From the NCBI GenBank assembly GCA_021413965.1, contig JAIOPI010000004.1, positions 310,001 through 374,000 of the forward strand: DNA of 64,000 nucleotides. The letters run 5' to 3'. A program made the translations under genes and the position numbers. Positions 35,753 to 44,139 of this stretch are shown piece after piece. The notes beneath the pieces were generated by a model. The model searched no databases and was not told the origin of the DNA. It was given only the letters and a program-made list of their open reading frames with translations. The DNA comes from Lentisphaerota bacterium (lineage in GTDB: Bacteria; Verrucomicrobiota; Kiritimatiellia; UBA8416; JAIOPI01). The first letter of the stretch is position 1. Every line of letters starts with the position of its first letter.

Positions 35753-35873
35753 GCCTCTCCTCCCCCCTTGGTCACGTGTGGTCCCCACCCCAGGCCCTGT
35801 TTCTACCATGCCACGGCTTCCGGCGCATCCGGAAAAGGGCGCCCCCCCTCCGCAGATTGAAAGGGGCTGCGTC

Positions 35874-35902
35874 TTGCGTAGGCGCCATCCACGCGCTATG
35901 CT
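35874..35902 (+). promoter_or_regulatory. Promoter of the recombinase-like gene, predicted leaderless
   Basis: TTGCGT (35874-35879), 17 bases, TATGCT (35897-35902), then 8 bases to the ATG at 35911. No Shine-Dalgarno is present. Confidence 0.45.
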
Positions 35903-35910
35903 CATCCCCT

Positions 35911-36450
35911 ATGAAAGCGTGCATCTATGCGCGCACGTCGCGACTGGAGAAAAGGCACACGACCACCAAGATCGAACACCAGGTGGCGTTCTGCCTTGAT
36001 TTGTCACGCCGCTTTAACCTGACCGTGGAGCCGGAGCACGTCTTCACCGACGTCGAGATGCCGGGTGACCTGCCGCCCACCTGCTGGGCGCCCGAAAACG
36101 AGCCCTCCCGGCCTGCGCTCTCCGCCCTCATTGCCGCCATCGAGGAACGTCAGGTCTCGCGCATCCTGGTGCGCCGGCTTGAGAAGCTGGGAACCACGTC
36201 GCTGGTACTCGATGGCCTGCGTGATCTCCTCGCATCCTGCGGCGCGCGCATCATGGTATCGAGAGAGCTTGCCGAAGACCCGAGCGATCCGACCGCCCGG
36301 TACGCCATGTCCACCTTGCAGCCCTACATCGAGTTCGACCTCGTCGAGGATCAGGATCGGCGCGCGCGATTGCGGGCGAAAAAGCTGGAAGAACTCGAAC
36401 GCCTGCGCGCCAAGGTGGCGAGGCTCGAAGGCGAAATCGCCGAACTGTAA
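35911..36450 (+). CDS. Serine-recombinase-like protein lacking a DNA-binding domain and key arginines
   Basis: 179 residues from ATG 35911. The N-terminal 130 residues follow the resolvase/invertase fold: KACIYARTS with R8 and the nucleophile S10, TKIEHQVAFCLDL, RPALSALIAAIE and VSRILVRRLEKLG. Where active enzymes read LDRLxR, this one reads LEKLGT (E91, K92, T95), so two catalytic arginines are replaced. The C-terminal 35 residues are a charged coiled coil (RARLRAKKLEELERLRAK) and no helix-turn-helix or zinc-ribbon domain follows. It may be a regulatory or degenerate relative rather than a working recombinase. No att sites, repeats or cargo genes surround it. Confidence 0.75.
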   Translation: MKACIYARTSRLEKRHTTTKIEHQVAFCLDLSRRFNLTVEPEHVFTDVEMPGDLPPTCWAPENEPSRPALSALIAAIEERQVSRILVRRLEKLGTTSLVLDGLRDLLASCGARIMVSRELAEDPSDPTARYAMSTLQPYIEFDLVEDQDRRARLRAKKLEELERLRAKVARLEGEIAEL

Positions 36451-36584
36451 GGGAGCTGGATCGGCCGGATGGCAGACGTCGCGGCCGGTCCCGCGATGGA
36501 GCACGGGCGCCACGCCCAAGGGGGGCGGTTCCCCGCGTGGAGCACGACCGACCTGAGCCCTGACGACTGGCCGTCTTTTCCACC

Positions 36585-37031
36585 ATGAACCTCGTCCTGA
36601 TCGCCCCCCAGATCCCGCACAACACCGGCGCCGTGGCAAGGCTCTGCGTGGGGCTGGGCGCGCGACTGCACCTGATCCGGCCGCTGGGGTTCTCCCTGCG
36701 CGAATCGCGGGTCAAGCGCGCCGCGCTCGACTACTGGGAGCATGTGGATCTCGTGGTGCATGCGGACTGGGAGGCCTACCTCGCCACCGCACAGCCCGAC
36801 GCCTTCTGTTTCGCCAGCACCAAGGGTGCGCGCGGCTACCTCGACTGCCGCTTCACGCCCGGAACGCATCTGGTGTTCGGCAATGAAACGGAGGGCTTGC
36901 CCGCAGCCTTCTACGATCGCTACCGCGAGTCCCTGTACCAGATTCCCATGCCCGGCCCACATGCCCGCAGCATCAACCTCGCCAACGCCGCCGCCATTGT
37001 TGCTTACGAAGCGTATCGCCAGCTCCGCTGA
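36585..37031 (+). CDS. trmL: tRNA (cytidine/uridine-2'-O-)-methyltransferase TrmL
   Basis: 148 residues, the compact SPOUT methyltransferase that modifies the wobble ribose (position 34) of certain tRNA-Leu. The N-terminal MNLVLIAPQIPHNTGAVARLC, the VFGNETEGLP knot motif and the terminal IPMPGPHARSINLANAAAI block, which binds S-adenosylmethionine in the trefoil knot, are all present. A 134-base gap upstream shows no gene and no strong promoter. It converges with the TolC-type gene 44 bases away. Confidence 0.93.
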   Translation: MNLVLIAPQIPHNTGAVARLCVGLGARLHLIRPLGFSLRESRVKRAALDYWEHVDLVVHADWEAYLATAQPDAFCFASTKGARGYLDCRFTPGTHLVFGNETEGLPAAFYDRYRESLYQIPMPGPHARSINLANAAAIVAYEAYRQLR

Positions 37032-37075
37032 GCGAATCAGCGCTGGACCGGATCGGACCTTGCCGTGGATCGCCC

Positions 37076-38620
37076 CTATGGCGTGGGCTGGGCGGTGGCC
37101 AGGAGCGCCTTGGCAAAGCGGCCGCGGGCGACGTCGAGCACCGCGTGCGCCACGAAGAGACTGATCCGCGCGTCGAGATCGTTGCGGTCCGCCGCGAGCT
37201 GGTCGCGGCGAAAACTGTCCACCTGAAAGACCGTCGAACTCCCCACCCGCAAGCGGTCCAGTTCGCCTTCATACTGTTCGCGCGCCAGGTCCAGCGTCCG
37301 CTGCGTGGCCGCCACCTGCTGGATCGACGCCTCGAGGTCGAAGGTGGCCGCACGCACCTCCAGCACCACCTCGGCCTGGGCCTGCTGGCGCCCAAGTTCC
37401 GCGGCCGTCTTGCTCAGCACGGCCTGCCGCCAGCGCGCCCTGCGGCTTTCATTGTCGAAGAGAAACTCCAGCGAGAGTCCGACGGTCCACGCCGGAAAAT
37501 CCCCGTCCTGCACATCCTGCGCGGAATCGCTGAAGGCACTCTCCACGCCGCTGTGGCCGTAGCTCCCCGAGGCGTTCAACTCAGGCAGTCGGGCATGGCG
37601 CGTCTCCACCAGTTCGATCTGTGCGCGCTCGATCTGGCGGTCCCCCCGCTGCAGCTCGGGCCGCGACGCGAGCGCCAGGTCGACCGAAGCGCGCAGATCC
37701 GGAATATCCTTGAGCTCCGGGCCCGGCATGGCTTCCGTGGACGGAATGAGCGCCAGGTTATAGCCATCCAGGTCACCCGCGGGACGGATGCGGAACAGGA
37801 GGTCATCGCTGGCCTTGCGATAGTCGTTGCGCGCCGTAATCACGGCTTCCTGCTGCCGTGCGTACGCCGCCTCGGCGGAGGTGAGGTCCAGTGGCGCGGC
37901 CGCCCCGACTTCCATGCGGTTGCGGATGATGCGCACCTGCTCGGCCGCGAGGGCCAGCGCCGTCTGCTCCAATTCGTGGCGCGCCGCCGCCCGCACGAGC
38001 GCCCAGTAGGCGCGATACGTCGCGAGCAGTTCGGAATCCAGCAACATCTCGAACTCCCGGTCGGCAATCTGCTTGTCCAGCAGCGCGCGATCGAGATCGG
38101 CCCGGTTGACCGCCAGCCCGAACCCCTTGAGCAGCGGCTGCGTGACCTGCAGGCGCAAGGCCGAATCGTAGGACGGGTTGAGCGTGCGGTACTCGGAATT
38201 GTCCTCGCGCCGCGCGGTGGCCCACGCCAGATCCGTCCGGGTGCCGAGGGCCCAGGTCTTGCGGATCCCCGCCTGCACGTCCTCTTCTTTGGTATTCAGC
38301 ACCGTGGCCCCGGCCTGCGTGCTGGAGGTGCGCGCATCCTGGTCGCCGTGGGTGCCGCTGGCAAACAGCGTGGGCGTGAACACCTCGCCGGCGATGTAAT
38401 AGTTCTCGCCGCTGCGCGCAGGCTCAAGACGCCCGAGCGCGATACTCAAATTGCCGCCCAGCGCCAGTTCCAGGCACCGCGACAGGCTCAGCACAAGCGT
38501 ACCCGCCGGCGCGTTGGTGGTGACCGCCGGCGCATTCGTCGATGCGACCGTCGCTCGCACCGCGTCCGGCAGCGGCTCCGCCCGTGCGCCTGCGGCGCAC
38601 AGGACCAGGGCGGACATCAC
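37076..38620 (-). CDS. TolC-family outer-membrane efflux protein
   Basis: 514 residues if started at GTG 38620, with MSALVLCAAGARA as signal-peptide core. Paired OEP repeats are visible: LSLSRCLELALGGNLSIALGRLEPA, LDSELLATYRAYWALVRAAARHELEQTALALAAEQVRIIRNRMEVGAA and, in the second half, ELQRGDRQIERAQIELVETRHARLPEL and QVAATQRTLDLAREQYEGELDRLRVGSS. It should form a trimeric outer-membrane duct for efflux or secretion; no inner-membrane or adaptor genes adjoin. The start is uncertain. The frame is open far upstream with no ATG; an ATT at 38728, preceded by AAGGAAG at 6 bases, or a CTG near 38680, would give a signal peptide with a proper basic N-region. Confidence 0.85.
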   Translation of the reverse strand: MMSALVLCAAGARAEPLPDAVRATVASTNAPAVTTNAPAGTLVLSLSRCLELALGGNLSIALGRLEPARSGENYYIAGEVFTPTLFASGTHGDQDARTSSTQAGATVLNTKEEDVQAGIRKTWALGTRTDLAWATARREDNSEYRTLNPSYDSALRLQVTQPLLKGFGLAVNRADLDRALLDKQIADREFEMLLDSELLATYRAYWALVRAAARHELEQTALALAAEQVRIIRNRMEVGAAAPLDLTSAEAAYARQQEAVITARNDYRKASDDLLFRIRPAGDLDGYNLALIPSTEAMPGPELKDIPDLRASVDLALASRPELQRGDRQIERAQIELVETRHARLPELNASGSYGHSGVESAFSDSAQDVQDGDFPAWTVGLSLEFLFDNESRRARWRQAVLSKTAAELGRQQAQAEVVLEVRAATFDLEASIQQVAATQRTLDLAREQYEGELDRLRVGSSTVFQVDSFRRDQLAADRNDLDARISLFVAHAVLDVARGRFAKALLATAQPTP

Positions 38621-38740
38621 GGAGAGTCGAAGGATGTCCGGGCACGCGAACCGCAGAACGCGACAGACACGGGAGACCAGGGGCCGCTGCCCGCAGGCCG
38701 GTCGTTTGCTCTTTGCCGCCGTTTGAATGTCGAACTTCCT

Positions 38741-38761
38741 TCGGATTTCGGATGTCGGATG
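38741..38761. repeat. Three tandem heptamers TCGGATK
   Basis: TCGGATT, TCGGATG and TCGGATG follow one another (38741-38747, 38748-38754, 38755-38761) in the gap between the methyltransferase and TolC genes. Similar short ATCCGA-type tandem repeats between genes are something I recall from Verrucomicrobia-related genomes. Confidence 0.5.
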
Positions 38762-38796
38762 TTCCCGCCGCTCACGCCGCCACGTGCGGGGGCGGA

Positions 38797-39633
38797 TCAG
38801 GTCGGCGCGCGGCTGAGCACGGCCTCGGTGATCGAGCGCCCGTCCACCAGCACGGGGGCATTGCGCGGACGCCACGCCCGCCGCTTGCCCATCGCGATGA
38901 AGTGGTAGCCCCGGCTGAGCAGCATCAGGACGTCGAGTTGAAACGCAATCGTATAGCAGACGCCCGCCACGGTGTAGGCGCGCACCAGGCGGCGCAGCCC
39001 CGCCTCCCCGTCGGCGCGCCGTTTCTCGACAATGCGCGCGAAGATGGCGTCCGTCAGCTCCACAAAGAACCGCGAATACGGCCGCACGAGGTGCACATCG
39101 AAACCGCTCTTCAACACGCGGAACAGCTCGGACTCCGTATAGCCCGGGCGCACAAAGCCCCGCTTCTGGTACGTGAGCCCGAGCGCGCTGCGCAGCATCT
39201 CCACCGGGCGCCACGCGCCCAGGCGGTTCACGCTGACGATCAGCCGCCCGTCCGGCTTGAGCACCTTGTGGCACTCCTCGATGAAGGCGATGTCGTCCCG
39301 GAAGCGCTCGAGAATGTCCGAGACCACGACCACGTCGAAGAGCTTCTTCTTGAAGGGCAGGCCGCTCTCCTCGAAACGGTTGACCTTCTCGCCGAGTGCC
39401 GCGCCCACGGCCGCCGCCTCGTCCTCGCTCCACACCACGGTCTGCCAGTTGCCGCCGTGCTTGCGCAACGCCAGGCTGAAGGCGCCGTTGTCCGCGCCGA
39501 CTTCCAGGCAGGTCAGGTCTTCCACGTCGCCCAGGGCGCGAAGGATCTCCTGCAGCCGCACCTTGTGGGGGAGCGACTTGCGAAACATGTGCGCCTGCTC
39601 TGCGGGTGTGGGAATGTGCACTGCTTCCGTCAT
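38797..39633 (-). CDS. Class I SAM-dependent methyltransferase
   Basis: 278 residues. The SAM site is motif I LTCLEVGADNGAFSLAL, with the acidic loop in VVWSED, then LFDVVVVSDILERFRDDIAFIEECHKVLKPDGRLIVSVNR, the standard class I pattern of Methyltransf_11/23 proteins. About 110 residues follow with a conserved ELFRVLKSGFDVHLVRPYSRFFVEL and a hydrophobic stretch near 230-250 that may touch the membrane. The substrate is unknown; such enzymes often act on quinones, lipids or surface sugars. AGGAAAG precedes the ATG. It may be co-transcribed with the TolC gene, 177 bases further on. Confidence 0.85.
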   Translation of the reverse strand: MTEAVHIPTPAEQAHMFRKSLPHKVRLQEILRALGDVEDLTCLEVGADNGAFSLALRKHGGNWQTVVWSEDEAAAVGAALGEKVNRFEESGLPFKKKLFDVVVVSDILERFRDDIAFIEECHKVLKPDGRLIVSVNRLGAWRPVEMLRSALGLTYQKRGFVRPGYTESELFRVLKSGFDVHLVRPYSRFFVELTDAIFARIVEKRRADGEAGLRRLVRAYTVAGVCYTIAFQLDVLMLLSRGYHFIAMGKRRAWRPRNAPVLVDGRSITEAVLSRAPT

Positions 39634-39671
39634 GCCGATTTGCTTTCCTGAGAATGCCAGATTGTGGCGCG

Positions 39672-39677
39672 ATTATA
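39672..39677 (-). promoter_or_regulatory. Perfect -10 box upstream of the methyltransferase gene
   Basis: TATAAT on the minus strand, about 40 bases before the ATG. No good -35 is seen at 16-18 bases. Confidence 0.35.
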
Positions 39678-39725
39678 CTGCCCCCCCTCCGCCTGCCTAG
39701 CCTAAACTGGCCCGGCCGAACGGGA

Positions 39726-39753
39726 TTGACCGCTCGGCGCGTTCTGCTAGGGT
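39726..39753 (+). promoter_or_regulatory. Candidate promoter of ilvC
   Basis: TTGACC (39726-39731), 16 bases, TAGGGT (39748-39753), giving a leader of about 50 bases. I see no leucine-type leader peptide or attenuator in it. Confidence 0.4.
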
Positions 39754-39810
39754 ATCGCCCGGTTTCCGCGCCTGCGACAGCCGTGGGCGCGACATCACGG
39801 AGGAATGACG

Positions 39811-40896
39811 ATGGCACTGATCGACTTTGGCGGTACGCAGGAACGCGTGGTGACACGCGCCGAGTTTCCCATGTCCAAGGCCCGCAAGGTCCTCAAGGGC
39901 GAAACCATCGCCATCATCGGCTACGGCGTGCAGGCGCCAGCCCAGGCCTTGAACCTGAAGGACAACGGCTTCAACGTCATCGTCGGCTGCCGCAACTGGA
40001 CGCGCGCCAAGCAGGACGGCTGGAAGCCCGGCAAGGATCTCTTCGACATCGAAGAAGCCGTGCGACGCGGCACCGTCATCCAGTTCCTCGTCTCGGACGC
40101 GGGACAGAAGGCGCTGTGGCCCACGATCCGGAAGAACCTGAAACCCGGCGACGCCCTCTACTTCTCCCACGGCTTCTCCATCGCCTACAAGGAGCAGACC
40201 AAGGTCATCCCGCCCAAGAATGTGGACGTGATCATGGTGGCCCCAAAGGGTTCCGGGCTCAATGTGCGGCGTAACTTTCTGTCCGGAGCCGGCATCAATT
40301 CCAGCTTTGCCGTCTTCCAGGACTTCACCGGCCGCGCCGAAGAGCGCTGCCTGGCGCTCGGCATCGGCGTGGGGTCGGGATACCTCTTCCCCACCACCTT
40401 CCAGCGTGAAGTGTTCAGCGATCTGACCGGCGAGCGCGGCATTCTGATGGGCGCCCTGGCCGGCGTGATGGAAGCGCAATACGAAACCCTGCGCCGCAAC
40501 GGCCACTCGCCCAGCGAAGCCTTCAACGAGACGGTCGAGGAGCTGACCCAGAGCCTGATCCGCCTCGTCGACGAGAACGGCATGGACTGGATGTTCGCCA
40601 ACTGCTCGACCACGGCCCAGCGCGGCGCGCTGGACTGGAAGCCGCAGTTCAAGGCCGCCACCCTGCCGGTGTTCCGCAAGTTGTACAAGCGCGTCAAGAC
40701 CGGCGCGGAATGCAGCCGCGTGCTCAAGGCCTGCGGCAAGAAGAATTACAAGCAGCTGCTCGACGCCGAACTCACCACGCTGGGACAATCGGAAATGTGG
40801 CGCGCGGGCTCCGCGGTCCGCAAGCTGCGCCCGCAGAACCAGTCCAAGTCCTTCTCGACCACGGCCAAAGGCGTGTCCGGCCGCCAGTCGAACTGA
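39811..40896 (+). CDS. ilvC: Ketol-acid reductoisomerase
   Basis: 361 residues from ATG 39811, 6 bases after GGAGGA (39799-39804); an ATG at 39805 is too close to that site. It converts acetolactate and acetohydroxybutyrate to dihydroxy acids in branched-chain amino acid synthesis. The NADPH site is IAIIGYGVQAPAQALNLKDNG; catalytic blocks include VAPKGSG, SDLTGERG and GHSPSEAFNETVEELTQ. From memory, the order and wording (FGGT, YFSHGF, KLRPQNQ at the end) are closer to the Bacteroidetes and fungal mitochondrial form than to the 330-residue class I enzyme of most bacteria. No other ilv gene is in the window. Confidence 0.95.
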   Translation: MALIDFGGTQERVVTRAEFPMSKARKVLKGETIAIIGYGVQAPAQALNLKDNGFNVIVGCRNWTRAKQDGWKPGKDLFDIEEAVRRGTVIQFLVSDAGQKALWPTIRKNLKPGDALYFSHGFSIAYKEQTKVIPPKNVDVIMVAPKGSGLNVRRNFLSGAGINSSFAVFQDFTGRAEERCLALGIGVGSGYLFPTTFQREVFSDLTGERGILMGALAGVMEAQYETLRRNGHSPSEAFNETVEELTQSLIRLVDENGMDWMFANCSTTAQRGALDWKPQFKAATLPVFRKLYKRVKTGAECSRVLKACGKKNYKQLLDAELTTLGQSEMWRAGSAVRKLRPQNQSKSFSTTAKGVSGRQSN

Positions 40897-40919
40897 CGCG
40901 CGGCCAGGCCGCGCGCGTC
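40895..40919. terminator. Hairpin overlapping both stop codons of ilvC and the histidine kinase gene
   Basis: Arms GACGCGCGGCC (40895-40905) and GGCCGCGCGCGTC (40907-40919) pair with one 2-base bulge; the innermost bases form the loop. The arms reach into the ilvC stop (40894-40896) and the kinase stop (40918-40920). There is no U-tract. Confidence 0.5.
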
Positions 40920-43281
40920 ATCCAGCGGGATCCGGCTGGCGCGGGTTCAGGACGTCGGCTAGCACGACCGCAAGCGCCTGCATGTCGTAGGGCTTCGCGA
41001 TGCCGCCCTTGAATCCGTGTCGCTGGTAGGCGGAAAAAACCGGTTCCAACGCGTAGCCGCTGGACACAATCCCCGTCACATCCGGATCCACCGCCAGCAG
41101 GTGCTCCATGGCCTCCTCGCCACCCATGCCGCCCGGGATGGTGAGGTCCAGGATCACGGCGTCGAAACGCCGGCCGGCCGTCAGCGCCGCCCGGTAACGC
41201 TCAATCGCCGCCATCCCGTCGGCCACGCATTCCGACTCATACCCCAGGGCCTCCAGCATGCGCGCCACCAGGGTGCGAATGAATTCCTCGTCGTCCATGA
41301 CGAGAATGCGGCCGCCGCCGCGCGGCATCGCCGTGCTGGCCGCCGTGCCGGTGTTCCCGGGACTTTCATCCGTGGCCGGCACATAGATCGTGAAGGTGGT
41401 GCCGTGGCCGGGCTGAGAGGCCACGGTGATGGCCCCTTCATGTTTGCCGATGATCGAGTAGGACACGGCCAGCCCGAGCCCGCTGCCCTCCTGCTTGGTC
41501 GTGAAGTACGGATCGAAAATGTGCGCCATGACGTCCGGCGTCATGCCCACCCCCTGATCGCAAATCACCACCTTGACGTAGCGTCCCGGCGCGAGGCCCG
41601 CCGCCTCGATCTGCCCTCCGCCCGTGCACACAAAATTCTCCGCGGTGATGTCGACCCGCCCCCCGCGGGGCATGGCCTGGTCCGCGTTGATCACGATGTT
41701 CTCGAGTACCTGGCTCATCTGCCCACCGTCCATGTACGCGTTCCAGAGGCCTGGCTTGACGTTCAGCCGGTAGGCGGTCTTGGAACCCGCCAGCACAAAG
41801 CGCGCCGTCTCCTCAAGCAGTTCGGACATGGAGCCGGCTTTGCGCACCGGCGTCCCGCCCTTCGCAAAGGTGAGCAGCTGCTGCGTCAGCGACTTGGCCC
41901 GCAAGGCCGCGCGCTCCGCGTCGCCCAGCACCTCCATCAGGGTCTCGCGCGACGCCGTCTCCGTCTTCGCGAAGGAGATATTGCCCAGCACGCCGGCCAG
42001 CAGGTTGTTGAAATCGTGAGCGATGCCGCCGGCCAGCACCCCGACTGATTCCAGGTTCTCCGTCCGGCGCTGGTGCTGCTCGAGATGCTTGCGCTCCGTC
42101 GTGTCCCGCAGGAACACCAGGAACGCGGGCTTCCCGTGCCACTCGGTGGCATGCACCGCCGCCTCCACCACCCGGGTGCGCTCGTCCCGGGTCGAGACCT
42201 CGAACTCGCTCGCACGATCCGCCTCCAGCGGCTGCGGCCAGCGCGACGCCACGAGGTCCGACGCGGATTGCTCCAGCAGGGTGCCCGCCGCGGGATTGGC
42301 ATACTCGACCGTGCCCCCGCTGTTCACGACCAGGATCCCGTCGCCACTCTTCTCCACAATGCTGTGGAAGTTGCGCCGGCTTTCGGACAGCGCCTCGTTC
42401 ACCCGCGCCAGCTCCCGCGTCCTCGCCTGCACCATCTCTTCCAGGTGCTGGCGATGCTGGATGAGCTCTCGCTCGGACTTCTGGCGTTCGGAGATGTCGC
42501 GCACGTGCATGAGCAAGGCCGGATGTCCCCGGTATTGAATGACGCTTGAGCGGATTTCCACCGGGATCGCGCGGCCATCCTGCGTATGGCTGAAGCCTTC
42601 GTACGTCGTCAGGCTTTCCTGCCGCCAGCGCGGAAAATCGGACGCGACCTGGTCCCGGAACTCCGGCGGCACCAGGTCGAGCACATGCCGCCCCACCAGG
42701 CGCGAGCGCTCCAGGCCGTGCAGCCGGCACGCCGCAACGTTGACATCCAGAACGATGCCGTTGAAATCCTCGACGAAGATGGCATCCGGCGAATGATCGA
42801 ACAGCGAGCGCAGCTGCTCCTCGCTCATGCGCAGGCTGGCCGTGCGCTCGGACAGCTCTCGCTCGAGGCGCTCCTCGTGCTTCCGCAACTGGTCCTCGTA
42901 GCGCTTGAACCGCAGCAGCACCTTGACCTGGGCCACGAGTTCCTCGCGCTCGAAGGGCTTGCAGACATACCCCTCGGCACCGCTCTGCATGCCGTAGAGC
43001 CGGTGCTCGGGCCCCAGCATGACGCCGGAAATCATCAGGACCGGGATGTTGCGCGTGTGGGGATCTGCCTTGAGCTGGCGGCACGTTTCAAACCCCGTCA
43101 TGCCGGGCATCATGGCATCCAGCAGGATCAGGTCGCAGGCACCCTCGCGGACGGCGGCCAGGGTTTCAACCCCACTGGTCCGCGTGAGCAGTTGCACGCC
43201 GGGCAGGGCCTTGCCGAGAATGGCGGTGAGCAACTGGAGGCTCTCCACCGAATCGTCCACGATCAAAATGGTCTCGCTCAT
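40918..43281 (-). CDS. Hybrid histidine kinase: receiver-PAS-PAS-kinase-receiver
   Basis: 787 residues, no membrane helix, so cytoplasmic. An N-terminal receiver has its phospho-acceptor D55 in LILLDAMMPG. A coiled coil leads to a PAS domain at about 155-265 and a second at about 303-395. The phospho-accepting H422 lies in GGIAHDFNNLLAG, the NtrB-like type. The ATPase part shows ENIVINADQAM (N box), DQGVGM (G1), FTTKQEGSGLGLAV (F/G2) and TTFTIYVP. A second receiver has D712 in VILDLTIPGGMGG. Two receivers flanking one kinase suggest a multi-step relay. No response regulator gene is nearby. The ligand is unknown. Confidence 0.93.
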   Translation of the reverse strand: MSETILIVDDSVESLQLLTAILGKALPGVQLLTRTSGVETLAAVREGACDLILLDAMMPGMTGFETCRQLKADPHTRNIPVLMISGVMLGPEHRLYGMQSGAEGYVCKPFEREELVAQVKVLLRFKRYEDQLRKHEERLERELSERTASLRMSEEQLRSLFDHSPDAIFVEDFNGIVLDVNVAACRLHGLERSRLVGRHVLDLVPPEFRDQVASDFPRWRQESLTTYEGFSHTQDGRAIPVEIRSSVIQYRGHPALLMHVRDISERQKSERELIQHRQHLEEMVQARTRELARVNEALSESRRNFHSIVEKSGDGILVVNSGGTVEYANPAAGTLLEQSASDLVASRWPQPLEADRASEFEVSTRDERTRVVEAAVHATEWHGKPAFLVFLRDTTERKHLEQHQRRTENLESVGVLAGGIAHDFNNLLAGVLGNISFAKTETASRETLMEVLGDAERAALRAKSLTQQLLTFAKGGTPVRKAGSMSELLEETARFVLAGSKTAYRLNVKPGLWNAYMDGGQMSQVLENIVINADQAMPRGGRVDITAENFVCTGGGQIEAAGLAPGRYVKVVICDQGVGMTPDVMAHIFDPYFTTKQEGSGLGLAVSYSIIGKHEGAITVASQPGHGTTFTIYVPATDESPGNTGTAASTAMPRGGGRILVMDDEEFIRTLVARMLEALGYESECVADGMAAIERYRAALTAGRRFDAVILDLTIPGGMGGEEAMEHLLAVDPDVTGIVSSGYALEPVFSAYQRHGFKGGIAKPYDMQALAVVLADVLNPRQPDPAG

Positions 43282-43416
43282 CGCAGATCATCACGTCCCG
43301 GCGCATCCTGGCGCCCGCCGTTATCCTGCTCCGACCACTGGGATGCGACTCTACCAAGCGGCCATCGCCTCGGCAAGGCCGTCATTGCGGCCCCGGTGAG
43401 GAGCCGCGTGTGGCGC

Positions 43417-43445
43417 TTTTCAACGCGGCGGATTACCGGTAGAAT
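43417..43445 (+). promoter_or_regulatory. Candidate promoter of the LON-domain gene
   Basis: TTTTCA (43417-43422), 17 bases, TAGAAT (43440-43445). Leader about 49 bases to the ATG at 43501. Confidence 0.4.
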
Positions 43446-43500
43446 ATGGGCGGACAGGCGGCCCGCATCCCGCAGGGCGGCGACGCCAGGAGCCCGACAC

Positions 43501-44139
43501 ATGCAAGAAGTGCTGACTATTGATTTCCGGCGCCCGGTGGCGGTCTTCCCGCTGCCCGACTCCGTTTTGCTTCCCCACACGCTGCTGCCACTGCATATCT
43601 TTGAGCCGCGCTACCGCCAGATGGTGACCGACGCGCTGGATGATGTCGGGCTCGTGGCCATGGGGATGTTTGACCAGACCGTCTCCTCAGAAGACTACCT
43701 GCATGGGCACCCTCCCCTGCGACCCTGGGTGTGCCTCGGACTGATCCGCCGCTATGAGAAGCTGCTCGATGGCCGCTACTTCCTCATCCTGCAGGGCATC
43801 TGCCGCGCCCGCATTCTGGAAGAGCCGCCGCATGAACCTTACCGGATCGCCACGCTCGAACCCGCGGACATCAGCCCGCGTACCAATGACCGGCTGAACG
43901 AATATCGCGCCCGGATCGAGCGCCTCGCCCGGGAACAGACGCTGGCGGATCTCCCGCTCATCCGCAAAGCGCGCGCGCACCTCGTGGAGTCGCTCCCGGT
44001 GCCGGCCGTGGTGGACGGCATTCTGTCCGAACTGCTCACGGAAGCGGAGACCCGCTACACGATGCTGGCCGAAACAGACCCCGTCGCCCGCGCCCAGTGG
44101 TTGATCCAATACCTCGAGTCCCTGCGGGATGGGACCTAA
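43501..44139 (+). CDS. LON substrate-binding-domain protein without protease
   Basis: 212 residues from ATG 43501, matching the N-terminal (LON) domain of Lon protease alone: VAVFPLPDSVLLPHTLLPLHIFEPRYRQMV, then GRYFLILQGICRARILEE, and a helical C-terminus. There is no AAA+ or Ser-Lys protease part. Stand-alone LON proteins are common, but their function is unclear; a role in substrate recognition is assumed. Its stop TAA overlaps the stop TAG of proC on the other strand within CTAA (44136-44139). Confidence 0.85.
   Translation: MQEVLTIDFRRPVAVFPLPDSVLLPHTLLPLHIFEPRYRQMVTDALDDVGLVAMGMFDQTVSSEDYLHGHPPLRPWVCLGLIRRYEKLLDGRYFLILQGICRARILEEPPHEPYRIATLEPADISPRTNDRLNEYRARIERLAREQTLADLPLIRKARAHLVESLPVPAVVDGILSELLTEAETRYTMLAETDPVARAQWLIQYLESLRDGT

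Noticed and set aside
35911..36450. Recombinase-like gene as a mark of an integrated element
   Set aside because: No attachment repeats, no phage or transfer genes and no change in composition; neighbours are housekeeping genes.
37076..39856. One 926-codon frame joining the TolC protein to upstream sequence
   Set aside because: The upstream part runs out of frame through the methyltransferase gene on the same strand and reads as Arg/Gly/Ala-rich nonsense; only the part below about 38.7 kb is TolC.
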